Source: an uncultured Mucispirillum sp.
GTDB taxonomy: Bacteria; Chrysiogenota; Deferribacteres; Deferribacterales; Mucispirillaceae
DNA: 6,768 nt
Assembly (NCBI GenBank): GCA_945947845.1
Contig: CAMEZN010000096.1
Span: 1-6,768 of the forward strand
Direction of reading: 5' to 3'
The position numbers and the translations under genes are program-made. How positions within the stretch are numbered: the first letter of the stretch is position 1; each line of letters opens with the position of its first letter. This document shows positions 1-5,513 of the stretch, piece after piece. The notes beneath the pieces were generated by a model. That model did no database searches and was not told the DNA's origin. It worked only from the letters and a program-made list of their open reading frames with translations.

Positions 1-357
1 TGGGAAACTCTGAAAGCTATTGGCAGCAATATAGGTGCAATAATAATTAATCCAATAATAGGTGGAATTAATGATATACTAGCTAAACTTCCTAAAAAAT
101 TTACAGATTTTTTGGGATTTGAGAATGGCTTACAGATACCCAAATATGAAATGAAAGAACTGCCTAATTTTTTTGAAGTAATAGATAAAAGAATTACTGA
201 AAGACAAGCAAATAATAATACTCAAAATAATAATATTACAATAAATATGCCTAACGGTGGCACTGATAGCCTAACAAATATTACAAATGCTGTAGAAACT
301 GGTATTAATAAAGCTAATTCTATATCACCAGCATTGCTTTTAAATGGAGCACAATAA
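1..357 (+). CDS. Tail tape-measure protein, C-terminal end (partial)
   Basis: The frame is open from the first base to TAA at 355-357, so this is the last 118 residues of a longer protein whose start lies left of the window. Visible parts are a hydrophobic, glycine- and isoleucine-rich stretch near the left edge (about residues 6-30 of the fragment), then a KLPKKFTDFLGFENG segment. An Asn/Gln-rich low-complexity linker follows at about residues 71-80, and the protein ends in an Ala/Asn-rich tail. The fragment carries no diagnostic domain. The call rests on position: in contractile phages the large tape measure directly precedes the baseplate genes, and its end is often hydrophobic and low in complexity. 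It overlaps the next gene by one base (TAATG). It could be another tail protein of the same slot, but a tail role is fairly safe. Confidence 0.6.
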   Translation, partial: WETLKAIGSNIGAIIINPIIGGINDILAKLPKKFTDFLGFENGLQIPKYEMKELPNFFEVIDKRITERQANNNTQNNNITINMPNGGTDSLTNITNAVETGINKANSISPALLLNGAQ

Positions 358-923
358 TGGCTTTTACATTACCACGATTTTCATTGCAATCAATAGCATC
401 TATTAGAAGAGCGATTCGTATTGAAAACAATGGTGTAATATTTCCTGTAATATTTATTGAAGATAAAGAAGATTGTGTGTGGGAGATACCACAGCATCCA
501 GTAGATGCTAATATGAAAATTAGTGATACAATTTGGTCTACACCTGCAAGGCTATCATTTACTGGATATGTATCTATTATGAAGTATCAACTTGTGCTGC
601 AAATGATAGATAGTGCATTAAAAGCTAATCAGTTATTCACTGTATATTATATGGGTGGCGTATATGATAATATGCAGTTTTTATCATTATCTAAAGTGTC
701 TAATGCAGATAATGCATCAAGCTATAAGCTGCAAATAGAAATGCAGCAGATACCATTTGTTATGCCACTAACTACTGCTATTACTGCAGAACAAGCAAAA
801 TTAGCTCAAGATGCAGAAACAAAATTATTAGGACAGACACAGGCAAAAAAGAAATCAGACGCTTCTATTGCATATGGTTTGCGTGAAAAAGGTGCTGGGC
901 TTGGCACATTTTTTGGATTGTAG
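357..923 (+). CDS. Dit-like baseplate/distal tail protein
   Basis: This protein has 188 residues. Its N-terminal half resembles the N-terminal domain of Dit-like phage tail proteins: a beta-rich start, then HPVD at residues 47-50, SDTIW at 56-60, and P..LSFTGYVS at 63-73. That follows the family pattern of a short HPV motif, a polar segment and an 'L..G.VS' strand. The C-terminal 50 residues are rich in Ala, Lys and Gln and probably helical (EQAKLAQDAETKLLGQ), ending in a Gly-rich tail GAGLGTFFGL. Proteins of this type form the ring joining tail tube to baseplate hub. The ATG at 357 is supported by GGAG at 346-349, seven bases upstream, and by the one-base overlap with the tape-measure stop. 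The family call is from remembered pattern similarity, not a search. Confidence 0.72.
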   Translation: MAFTLPRFSLQSIASIRRAIRIENNGVIFPVIFIEDKEDCVWEIPQHPVDANMKISDTIWSTPARLSFTGYVSIMKYQLVLQMIDSALKANQLFTVYYMGGVYDNMQFLSLSKVSNADNASSYKLQIEMQQIPFVMPLTTAITAEQAKLAQDAETKLLGQTQAKKKSDASIAYGLREKGAGLGTFFGL

Positions 924-937
924 GCATAGGATGTGCC
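903..937 (+). other. Inverted repeat across a stop codon
   Basis: GGCACAT at 903-909 pairs with ATGTGCC at 931-937, a perfect 7-bp stem. The 21-base loop contains the end and the TAG stop of the Dit-like gene. No T-run follows, so it is not a standard terminator. It may mark the left edge of the intergenic repeat cluster, or be chance. Confidence 0.3.
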
Positions 938-945
938 GTTGCTTG

Positions 946-959
946 CGTAAGGATTTACG
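946..959. repeat. Stem-loop 1 of intergenic cluster
   Basis: CGTAA (946-950) and TTACG (955-959) form a 5-bp perfect stem around GGAT. An alternative pairing joins GGATTT (951-956) with AAATCC (972-977). The stem is short and would be weak evidence alone; it is listed because five longer stems follow it in series. Confidence 0.4.
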
Positions 960-982
960 AATTTATTTCGGAAATCCGCATT

Positions 983-1010
983 TTTTCAAATTCAAGGATG
1001 AATTTGAAAA
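983..1010. repeat. Stem-loop 2: 12-bp perfect palindrome, loop AGGA
   Basis: TTTTCAAATTCA (983-994) is the exact reverse complement of TGAATTTGAAAA (999-1010), with AGGA between. The core ATTCAAGGATGAAT resembles the reverse complement of the stem-loop 4 core (ATTCACGGAAGAAT), matching at 12 of 14 positions, so the two may be inverted copies of one repeat type. No U-tract follows on the + strand, so a terminator is unlikely. Confidence 0.6.
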
Positions 1011-1028
1011 TAAAAATAAACGGAATGA

Positions 1029-1053
1029 ATAAATTGAATTTATTTCAATTTAT
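1029..1053. repeat. Stem-loop 3: 10-bp perfect palindrome, loop TTTAT
   Basis: ATAAATTGAA (1029-1038) is the exact reverse complement of TTCAATTTAT (1044-1053). It ends four bases before a GGAG Shine-Dalgarno-like site at 1058-1061, which serves the eroded gene start at 1068. The stem is AT-rich and thermodynamically modest, but length and perfection argue against chance even in AT-rich DNA. Confidence 0.55.
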
Positions 1054-1067
1054 GAATGGAGTGTCAT

Positions 1068-1124
1068 TTGACTATTTATGAAATATCTTGACCAGAGAAT
1101 ACACCAAACTTTGAAATAACTATT
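1068..1124 (+). pseudogene. Eroded N-terminal copy of the baseplate plug gene
   Basis: These 19 codons align without gaps to the first 19 codons of the plug gene at 1230, with 47 of 57 bases identical. The translation reads L-T-I-Y-E-I-S-stop-P-E-N-T-P-N-F-E-I-T-I, against MIIYEISLPQNTPNFEITT in the intact gene. The start is TTG, preceded by GGAG at 1058-1061 with a six-base spacer. Codon 8 is TGA where the intact copy has TTA. Similarity ends at about 1124, just before stem-loop 4. Four codon differences are synonymous (codons 7, 13, 14, 18), including a two-base Ser AGT/TCT swap. That fits a diverged homologue rather than a fresh tandem duplication. It could also be translated as a seven-residue leader peptide, though nothing shows this. 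Confidence 0.75.
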
Positions 1125-1130
1125 AAATAT

Positions 1131-1160
1131 AATAAAAAATTCTTCCGTGAATTTTTTATT
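1131..1160. repeat. Stem-loop 4: 12-bp perfect palindrome, loop TTCCGT
   Basis: AATAAAAAATTC (1131-1142) is the exact reverse complement of GAATTTTTTATT (1149-1160), around TTCCGT. It starts about where homology of the eroded gene copy to the plug gene ends. The T-run lies inside the stem and only one G-C pair is present, so termination is possible but poorly supported. Confidence 0.6.
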
Positions 1161-1164
1161 TAGC

Positions 1165-1190
1165 GGGTTTACGGGGAAACCCCTAAACCC
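1165..1190. repeat. Stem-loop 5: GC-rich hairpin with one bulge
   Basis: GGGTTTA (1165-1171) pairs with TAAACCC (1184-1190), and GGGG (1173-1176) with CCCC (1180-1183). Together they give 11 base pairs with a bulged C at 1172 and an AAA loop. It is the strongest hairpin in the window and is strikingly G/C-rich for its surroundings. No T-run follows on either side at usual distance. It resembles the core of dispersed palindromic repeats (REP-like), an inference that needs genome-wide copies to confirm. Confidence 0.65.
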
Positions 1191-1192
1191 TT

Positions 1193-1221
1193 ACTAAAGA
1201 CGCCACATCGTGTGGCTTAGT
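1193..1221 (+). repeat. Stem-loop 6, directly upstream of the plug gene
   Basis: GCCACA (1202-1207) pairs with TGTGGC (1211-1216) around TCG, and the outer ACTAA (1193-1197) pairs with TTAGT (1217-1221), leaving AGAC as an asymmetric bulge. It ends right at GAGAG (1222-1226), the only Shine-Dalgarno-like bases before the ATG at 1230. Folding could therefore affect ribosome access, which is inference. Confidence 0.55.
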
Positions 1222-1229
1222 GAGAGATT

Positions 1230-1532
1230 ATGATTATTTATGAAATAAGTTTACCACAGAATACACCGAATTTTGAAATAACCACTGTTATTGCTGATGA
1301 AAATTTAAGAATAAAAATACGCTCTTTAAATAGTAAAACTTATATGGATTTAACAGTAAATAATAATGTTATCTTCCAAGGGTTACGATGCGATGCAAAT
1401 GTAAACATGACTGAATGCTATAAATATAAAGGTGTAAAAGGTGCATTAGTGTTTTACATAGAAAGCGGGGAAGATGTTTATTATACAGGGTTTGGAACAG
1501 ATTATAAACTTTACTACATACTTGCGGAGTAA
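1230..1532 (+). CDS. Baseplate plug protein (Pam3 gp18-like, DUF6983-type)
   Basis: This protein has 100 residues, the usual size of the cyanophage Pam3 gp18-like plug family. The family pattern is visible: a short N-terminal strand with PNF (13-15), LRIKIRSLNSKTYMDL (26-41), NNNVIFQGLRCDANVN (44-59), then G-A-L-V-F-Y-I (71-77) and the C-terminal YYTGFGTDYKLYY (84-96). In known baseplates this small beta protein closes the tube end between tube and hub. The ATG at 1230 is close to a modest GAGAG site (1222-1226, three-base spacing). That site is weaker than those of its neighbours, perhaps because the original one stayed with the eroded copy at 1068. The gene ends five bases before the hub gene. 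The family call is by recalled pattern; the baseplate context makes it fairly secure. Confidence 0.75.
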   Translation: MIIYEISLPQNTPNFEITTVIADENLRIKIRSLNSKTYMDLTVNNNVIFQGLRCDANVNMTECYKYKGVKGALVFYIESGEDVYYTGFGTDYKLYYILAE

Positions 1533-1537
1533 CATAT

Positions 1538-2401
1538 ATGATAAACCTATCATACTCTGCCCTTTTTAAAAGAAAAGTGGCATTAGATATACAGGTAAAT
1601 AATATTATTAAAACTTATTCTGATGCGGTAGTTGATAAGTTTAATTTAAACATTGATTTTAATATTACAAAATCTATGAGTAGTTTAGGTGACAGAGGCA
1701 CCATAACAATTACAGGGCTTAATCTTTCTGATGCTGGTGCATTATCAACATGTATGATGAATATAGGTAAAGAAAAACCGCTGCGGAACTATGTGCAGTT
1801 GATGGCTGGTTATGAATCCGACTATGGAGTTATTTTTACTGGTGGAGTATTTAAAGTATCATCTAATTTAGATACGCCAGATATGAGTGTAACATTGGAT
1901 TTAAAACCAGGATATGATGCATCAAGAATAACTAATATAGAAATAAATGAAAAGCCTGCGACGCTTATGAGTATATGCCAAAAAGCAGCAGCAGTATTAG
2001 AAGCACCGCTAAACTTTACAGCAGAAGATAAAACATATAGTGAGTTTAACTTTAAAGGCACAGTGTTTCAGCTTTTAAATAATCTGCAAAATACAGTGCC
2101 ATACACAAAAAGAATATATTACAGCGATAATATATTACATGTAGAAGACACTGCTGTTCCTGGCAGCGATGTTATTTTAATCAGTGGTGATAGCGGACTA
2201 ATTGGAACACCACAAGCATCGATGCAGGGTATTAATTTTAAATGCTTATTAATGCCAGGATTAAAAGTTGGCGGCATGGTACAAATACAAAGCCGTAAAC
2301 TGCCACTTTTGAACGGACTTTATAAAGTGCAAACACTTATTATGCAGGGCGGAAATAGGTCTACACCTTATTTCTGTAATGTATTTTGTATAAGGATGTA
2401 A
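1538..2401 (+). CDS. Baseplate hub protein
   Basis: This protein has 287 residues and resembles hub proteins of Pam3/E217-like myoviruses (functional equivalents of T4 gp27). The N-terminal domain begins with a strand pattern, KRKVALDIQVNN (11-22), then FNITKSMSSLGDRGTITITGLN (41-62), the usual 'K......N...I.I.NL' tube-like element. A middle region at about 140-200 (ATLMSICQKAA, FKGTVFQLLNNL) looks like the helical insert domain. The C-terminal part has SGDSGLIGTPQASMQGINFKCLLMPGLKVGGMVQI (216-250), a strongly conserved-looking 'GLIGTP...GI..KCLL.P....G..V.I' motif. The hub trimer sits between tube and spike. The start ATG has GGAG eight bases upstream. Cysteines cluster near the end (236, 280, 284). 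There is no sign of a fused lysozyme domain. Confidence 0.78.
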   Translation: MINLSYSALFKRKVALDIQVNNIIKTYSDAVVDKFNLNIDFNITKSMSSLGDRGTITITGLNLSDAGALSTCMMNIGKEKPLRNYVQLMAGYESDYGVIFTGGVFKVSSNLDTPDMSVTLDLKPGYDASRITNIEINEKPATLMSICQKAAAVLEAPLNFTAEDKTYSEFNFKGTVFQLLNNLQNTVPYTKRIYYSDNILHVEDTAVPGSDVILISGDSGLIGTPQASMQGINFKCLLMPGLKVGGMVQIQSRKLPLLNGLYKVQTLIMQGGNRSTPYFCNVFCIRM

Positions 2402-2404
2402 AAA

Positions 2405-3217
2405 ATGGAAGAAAAAAGAAATTATTCAAGTTTTGATTGGTTTGATGCTGCAACACCTGATGATATTATTAATGCAGCGATTCAATTAGGTATTGAGAAT
2501 ATGGTAAATACTTCATCTATTGCTCGTGTTACAGCAGTAAATGAAAATACTGTAGATTTAGAGCTGCTTAATGGTGATAAAGTTATTAATGTGCCACTTT
2601 GTGCCAGCAGTTTTAATGGCTGGACAATATCATTACCAATTAAACAAGATGATACAGGCATAGTATTTTTTACAAAATATGAGATTAGTAATTATAAATC
2701 AACTGGTGAATTTAGCGGGGATTCCCTTTCGCCTTACTCACAAAACAACGGAGTATTTGTGCCTTTTGCTTTATTTAAACAGCCGGCGATTAATGATGAT
2801 ATTATTATATCCAATGAAAAAATAAAGCTAACAATAAATGCTGATAATGAAGTGTTGTTTACTTGTGAAAAAGACAGTGGAACACTTACTATTAATTTTA
2901 ATAAAGATAATGAAATAGATATAAATAATGAAAAAGCAAGTGTTTTAATAGATAAAGATGGTGGAGTTACTGTTACATGTGAAAGTGATATATCTATTGA
3001 TACAAAAAAAGATGTAAATATTACATGTAATAATGCAAGTATTGAAACACAAGCAAATGCAGAGATTAAAGCCACTGGAAATGTAACGGTAGAAGGTGCA
3101 ACAGTAGCTTTTTGCGGTGCAACTGCTGCTCAAGGTGCTGTTGCAGTTGGAAGCCCATGCCCTTTAACAGGCACACACAGCAAAGGTTCAAGTAAAGTAT
3201 TTGTACCAGGAATGTAA
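2405..3217 (+). CDS. Baseplate spike protein, Gp138-like OB domain plus beta-helix shaft
   Basis: This protein has 270 residues. Residues about 35-125 fit the Gp138/gpV N-terminal OB-fold: SSIARVTAVNENTVDLEL, then VPL (63-65), then DDTGIVFFTKYEISNYKSTGE (82-102), as in the family's 'GD.GLV.F...DID.Y' segment. From about 130 the sequence becomes short alternating strands rich in Thr, Asn, Asp and Ile (LFTCEKDSGTLTIN, VTVTCESDISID, VNITCNNASIET, IKATGNVTVEG). This is typical of a trimeric beta-helix shaft. The tip (238-270) is Gly/Ala-rich with VGSPCPLTGTHSKGSS and just one His (258), so the HxH iron site of many spike tips is not visible. Its role is membrane piercing beneath the hub. The ATG at 2405 has AAGGA at 2392-2396, and the gene starts three bases after the hub stop. 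Confidence 0.8.
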   Translation: MEEKRNYSSFDWFDAATPDDIINAAIQLGIENMVNTSSIARVTAVNENTVDLELLNGDKVINVPLCASSFNGWTISLPIKQDDTGIVFFTKYEISNYKSTGEFSGDSLSPYSQNNGVFVPFALFKQPAINDDIIISNEKIKLTINADNEVLFTCEKDSGTLTINFNKDNEIDINNEKASVLIDKDGGVTVTCESDISIDTKKDVNITCNNASIETQANAEIKATGNVTVEGATVAFCGATAAQGAVAVGSPCPLTGTHSKGSSKVFVPGM

Positions 3218-3229
3218 AAGGAGGAAGTT

Positions 3230-3463
3230 ATGGCATTAACAGGAAGTGATGCTGCCTTAAAAAGTTTAATGAAAGCTGCTTTTCAACAAGCAGCATCTGT
3301 TTATGAAAGCGGTGATAGTAGTGCTTACTTAGATAAGTTATGTGATGGGTTAGCAAAAGCAGTTATAAATCATATAATAGCAAATGCTCAGGTGCAGACT
3401 ACCATTACAGGAACATGTTCTACGGGACCTATCGCAGGAACAGGGACAGGAAAAATATTATGA
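3230..3463 (+). CDS. Small baseplate-region protein, function unknown
   Basis: I do not recognise this 77-residue protein as a named family. Residues 1-52 look helical and amphipathic (SDAALKSLMKAAFQQAA, then YLDKLCDGLAKAVINHIIAN). The last 20 or so residues are Thr/Gly-rich and probably extended (TTITGTCSTGPIAGTGTGK). Small proteins with a helical 'L...LA.AV..HI..NA.V' segment and a Gly/Thr tail occur between spike and gp25-like genes in other Mu-like baseplate modules, from memory. The ATG at 3230 is preceded by AAGGAGG with good spacing, the best Shine-Dalgarno site in the window apart from the J gene, so it is surely translated. Its TGA stop overlaps the next start (ATGA). A baseplate component or spike accessory is the best guess. 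Confidence 0.7.
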   Translation: MALTGSDAALKSLMKAAFQQAASVYESGDSSAYLDKLCDGLAKAVINHIIANAQVQTTITGTCSTGPIAGTGTGKIL

Positions 3464-3792
3464 GTTTATCTTTTCAACTAGATAGTAAAAATAACATTGT
3501 TCATAACAGCAATTTTATTCTTATATCAAATAAAGCAGCGTTGGTGCAGGATATAAAAACTCGCCTTTATATGTATAGGGGTGAATATCCTTATAATAAA
3601 AATCAAGGCATAGATTATATAAATTATATGAGAAATAATGATGAACAAGGGTTACTTGCTGCTATTCAATCAAGAATATTAGAAGATTCAAGAGTTTCTA
3701 ATGTAACATTTGAAACTTCAAAAGAAAGTAATAATCTTAAAATTGTTTTAACTATTACAGGTGGAGAGGAGGTGTCTTTTGAGTTGGATTAA
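3460..3792 (+). CDS. Baseplate wedge protein, gpW/gp25-like
   Basis: This protein has 110 residues and belongs to the gpW/gp25 group (T4 gp25, P2 gpW, Mu gp46 relatives), which link sheath to baseplate wedge. Visible family signs are LVQDIKTRLYMYRGEYPYNKNQGIDY (28-53), equivalent to the usual 'l...RL.l..Ge...d...G.dy', then a helix LLAAIQSRILEDSRV (65-79). A final beta hairpin follows, VTFETSKESNNLKIVLTITGG (82-102). The open frame reaches back to an ATG at 3415, but the start at 3460 is preferred: it overlaps the previous stop as ATGA, has GGACAGG upstream (3444-3450), and begins the recognisable domain. The 15 extra residues of the longer form (MFYGTYRRN...) would be the previous gene read in another frame. 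It overlaps the next gene by 14 bases. Confidence 0.8.
   Translation: MSLSFQLDSKNNIVHNSNFILISNKAALVQDIKTRLYMYRGEYPYNKNQGIDYINYMRNNDEQGLLAAIQSRILEDSRVSNVTFETSKESNNLKIVLTITGGEEVSFELD
3767..3772 (+). promoter_or_regulatory. Shine-Dalgarno site fixing a TTG start for the gpJ-like gene
   Basis: AGGAGG at 3767-3772 lies inside the end of the gp25-like gene, six bases before TTG at 3779. A GTG at 3761 is in the same frame but sits upstream of this site and has no comparable one of its own. No ATG is available near this point. The strong site therefore selects TTG 3779. Confidence 0.7.
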
Positions 3793-4936
3793 AAGTGATA
3801 ATGGATTAAAAATAAGTGATACTTCTTCTATTTTAGAACAAGTGCAGAACGTATTTTTACAAGCATTTCCAAATTTGAATATAGAACCATCAACACCGCA
3901 AGGACAGATAATAACATTTATTACAGAGCTTTTTACAAAGGCACAAACCGATGTATTAGAGTTTGCTAATATAATTTTAAACGGTGGCACTGGAATTTGG
4001 CTTGATGCTTATTGTAAAACTTATTACGGCATTATTAGAAAAACAGCATCAAAGGGCTCTGTGACTGCATTAATTTCTGGAACGATTGGCACAATTATCC
4101 CGGCAGGATTTACCGCAAAATCTGGCGATTATGAGTTTGAAACAATATCTGAATATATAATTGCTTCTAGTGGTAATGTTTATGCAGAGTTATTTGCAAA
4201 AAATGACGGCGATTTTAGTGTGAACATAGATACATTAACAACTATTATTACACCAGTTACTGGTGTGGAACGTATCACAAACCCTTATGAAAGTGTAGCC
4301 GGAAGTGATATAGAAACAGATAATGAATTAAGATTAAGAGCTGCTAACAGTCTTACATACAGAGCAACTTCAATATTTGATGGAATGCTTGCTCAAATTT
4401 TACAGCTTACAGGTGTTTCCAAAATTGCAGGTAAAGAAAATAATACTAAAAATACAGTATCATATAAAGGTATTGTATTAGAGCCAAACAGTATTGCAGT
4501 AGTTGTAAAAGGTGGTGATTTGCAAGCAATCGGTAAAATTATGCTTGAAAATAAAACTGTTGGTGCTGACGTGATGGGTGACATAGATATCAATGTTTAT
4601 GAAGAAATTAGTAAACAAACATCAACAATGAGAATATACCGCCCTACTCAAGTTGCATTAAAAGCAGAGCTGCAAGTAGCTATCAATAATTTAACTACTC
4701 AAGATTATGCTGACCAGCTAAAAAATCAAATAATTAATATAATTGATAACTATAATATTAATGATGAAATTATACCTTTTCAAGTGGCATCAAGCTTATC
4801 TCTTATGAATGTTAAATTAGTTGATTTTAAAATGGGAATTATTACAGGAAGTGCTACATATAACCCTATTCAATTAAATTTTACAGATGAAGCAACTATC
4901 TCACCAGCAAATATTGTGGTGTCTACTTATGAATAA
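3779..4936 (+). CDS. Baseplate wedge protein J-like (Baseplate_J family)
   Basis: This protein has 385 residues from a TTG start and is a wedge protein of the P2 gpJ/Mu gp47/T4 gp6 group. Recognisable parts are EPSTPQGQIITFITELF (36-52, the family's 'GS..G.L' region), GGTGIWLDAYCKTYYGIIRKTASKGSV (69-95), and GTIGTIIPAGFTAKSGDYEFET (101-122). Also visible are the central 'P..G...I.NP......G.D.ETD.ELR.R' block at about 159-187, then alternating strand/helix domains to the end. Gpj-like subunits dimerise and form the inter-wedge ring around the hub. The start choice rests on AGGAGG at 3767-3772; a GTG six codons upstream is the alternative. The gene overlaps the gp25-like gene by 14 bases and the DUF2612 gene by 8 bases, which suggests translational coupling. 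Length is normal and no disruption is seen. Confidence 0.88.
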   Translation: MSWIKSDNGLKISDTSSILEQVQNVFLQAFPNLNIEPSTPQGQIITFITELFTKAQTDVLEFANIILNGGTGIWLDAYCKTYYGIIRKTASKGSVTALISGTIGTIIPAGFTAKSGDYEFETISEYIIASSGNVYAELFAKNDGDFSVNIDTLTTIITPVTGVERITNPYESVAGSDIETDNELRLRAANSLTYRATSIFDGMLAQILQLTGVSKIAGKENNTKNTVSYKGIVLEPNSIAVVVKGGDLQAIGKIMLENKTVGADVMGDIDINVYEEISKQTSTMRIYRPTQVALKAELQVAINNLTTQDYADQLKNQIINIIDNYNINDEIIPFQVASSLSLMNVKLVDFKMGIITGSATYNPIQLNFTDEATISPANIVVSTYE

Positions 4937-5513
4937 AATTCAAGACCAATATAAAAATACAAATATTGAAACTCTTCTTAATGGGTTAATTGAATTATAT
5001 GATAAATTGATAACTCAACCATTGAATGATTTTTTTAACAATATATATAATTTAGATACAGCAAAAAATATTGGTTTAGATTTATGGGGAGAAAGATTAA
5101 ATTTTCCTCGCACTATTAAATATATTGATGAGATAACTGGAAAGGAATCATTGATGACTCTGCAAGATGATGAGTATAGATTAATTTTACAAATAGTAAC
5201 ATTAAAACTTTATACTAGAATGAGTGTGCCGGGAATAAATAAAGCTTTAAAAGAGCTATTTTCTTTCTACAATGCTAGGGCTTATACAGTAGATAATCAA
5301 GATATGACTTATGTAAACTTTGTATTTCTTTGGGAAATTCCTGAGTATCTTAAACAGGCATTTAACAATTATGACTTACTGCCACATCCGATGGCAGTTG
5401 GTACAAGATATAGAGAAGCATTTGCTCAAATATTTGGCTTTAAAGGTCAAAATTTATCAAACAACTTGTATCGCACAATTTTTCATAAAAGGATTGAAGG
5501 AGGTAATAAATAA
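4929..5513 (+). CDS. DUF2612 baseplate/tail protein
   Basis: This protein has 194 residues and matches the DUF2612 pattern: NIGLDLWGERLNFPR (47-61), a central LQDDEYRLILQIVTLKLYTRMSVPGINKALKELF (78-111), and a late LLPHPMAVGTRY (150-161) followed by FGFKG (169-173). Proteins in this slot, after gpJ and before the fibre, are wedge components comparable in position to P2 gpI and Mu gp48, and connect fibres to the baseplate. The frame is open from an ATG at 4887, but ATG 4929 is chosen: it gives the usual short overlap (8 bases) and begins just before the conserved part. Its ribosome site (GTGGTG) is weak, so translation probably depends on coupling to the upstream J-like gene. Confidence 0.83.
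   Translation: MNKIQDQYKNTNIETLLNGLIELYDKLITQPLNDFFNNIYNLDTAKNIGLDLWGERLNFPRTIKYIDEITGKESLMTLQDDEYRLILQIVTLKLYTRMSVPGINKALKELFSFYNARAYTVDNQDMTYVNFVFLWEIPEYLKQAFNNYDLLPHPMAVGTRYREAFAQIFGFKGQNLSNNLYRTIFHKRIEGGNK

Larger units (their letters stand above)
924..1229. other. 306-base intergenic region with stem-loop cluster
   Basis: This is the only gap longer than 12 bases between genes in the window. No open frame of useful length covers it on either strand. It holds six near-contiguous stem-loops (946-959, 983-1010, 1029-1053, 1131-1160, 1165-1190, 1193-1221) and a degenerate copy of the first 19 codons of the downstream gene (1068-1124). Base composition is patchy: AT-rich stems alternate with a short GC-rich hairpin at 1165-1190. 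Such a gap in an otherwise overlapping operon is best read as an insertion or recombination scar carrying palindromic repeat units. A structured RNA element controlling the downstream genes is the alternative. Confidence 0.75.

Noticed and set aside
1088..1133. Possible promoter (TTGACC at 1088, TATAAT at 1128)
   Set aside because: The two boxes are 34 bases apart, no suitable -35 lies 16-18 bases before the TATAAT, and both lie in AT-rich DNA where such hexamers arise by chance. Late phage genes are also usually read from a distant promoter.
1131..1160. Intrinsic terminator at stem-loop 4
   Set aside because: The stem is almost all A-T and the T-run is part of the stem. Termination here would cut the baseplate genes from the tail transcript, which is unlikely without a downstream promoter.
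924..1229. CRISPR array or tRNA in the gap
   Set aside because: There are no equal-length direct repeats with spacers, and no cloverleaf or CCA-type acceptor end. The stem-loops differ in sequence and spacing.
1068..1286. Target-site duplication from insertion of a mobile element between the two gene starts
   Set aside because: The copies differ at 10 of 57 positions, with several synonymous changes, and no transposase lies between them; a fresh duplication would be nearly identical and shorter.
1822..2061. Open frame on the - strand within the hub gene
   Set aside because: It is antisense to a recognisable hub gene, has no family resemblance and no convincing ribosome site; other - strand frames (2734-3133, 3748-3990, 4393-4593, 5440-5622) fail in the same way.
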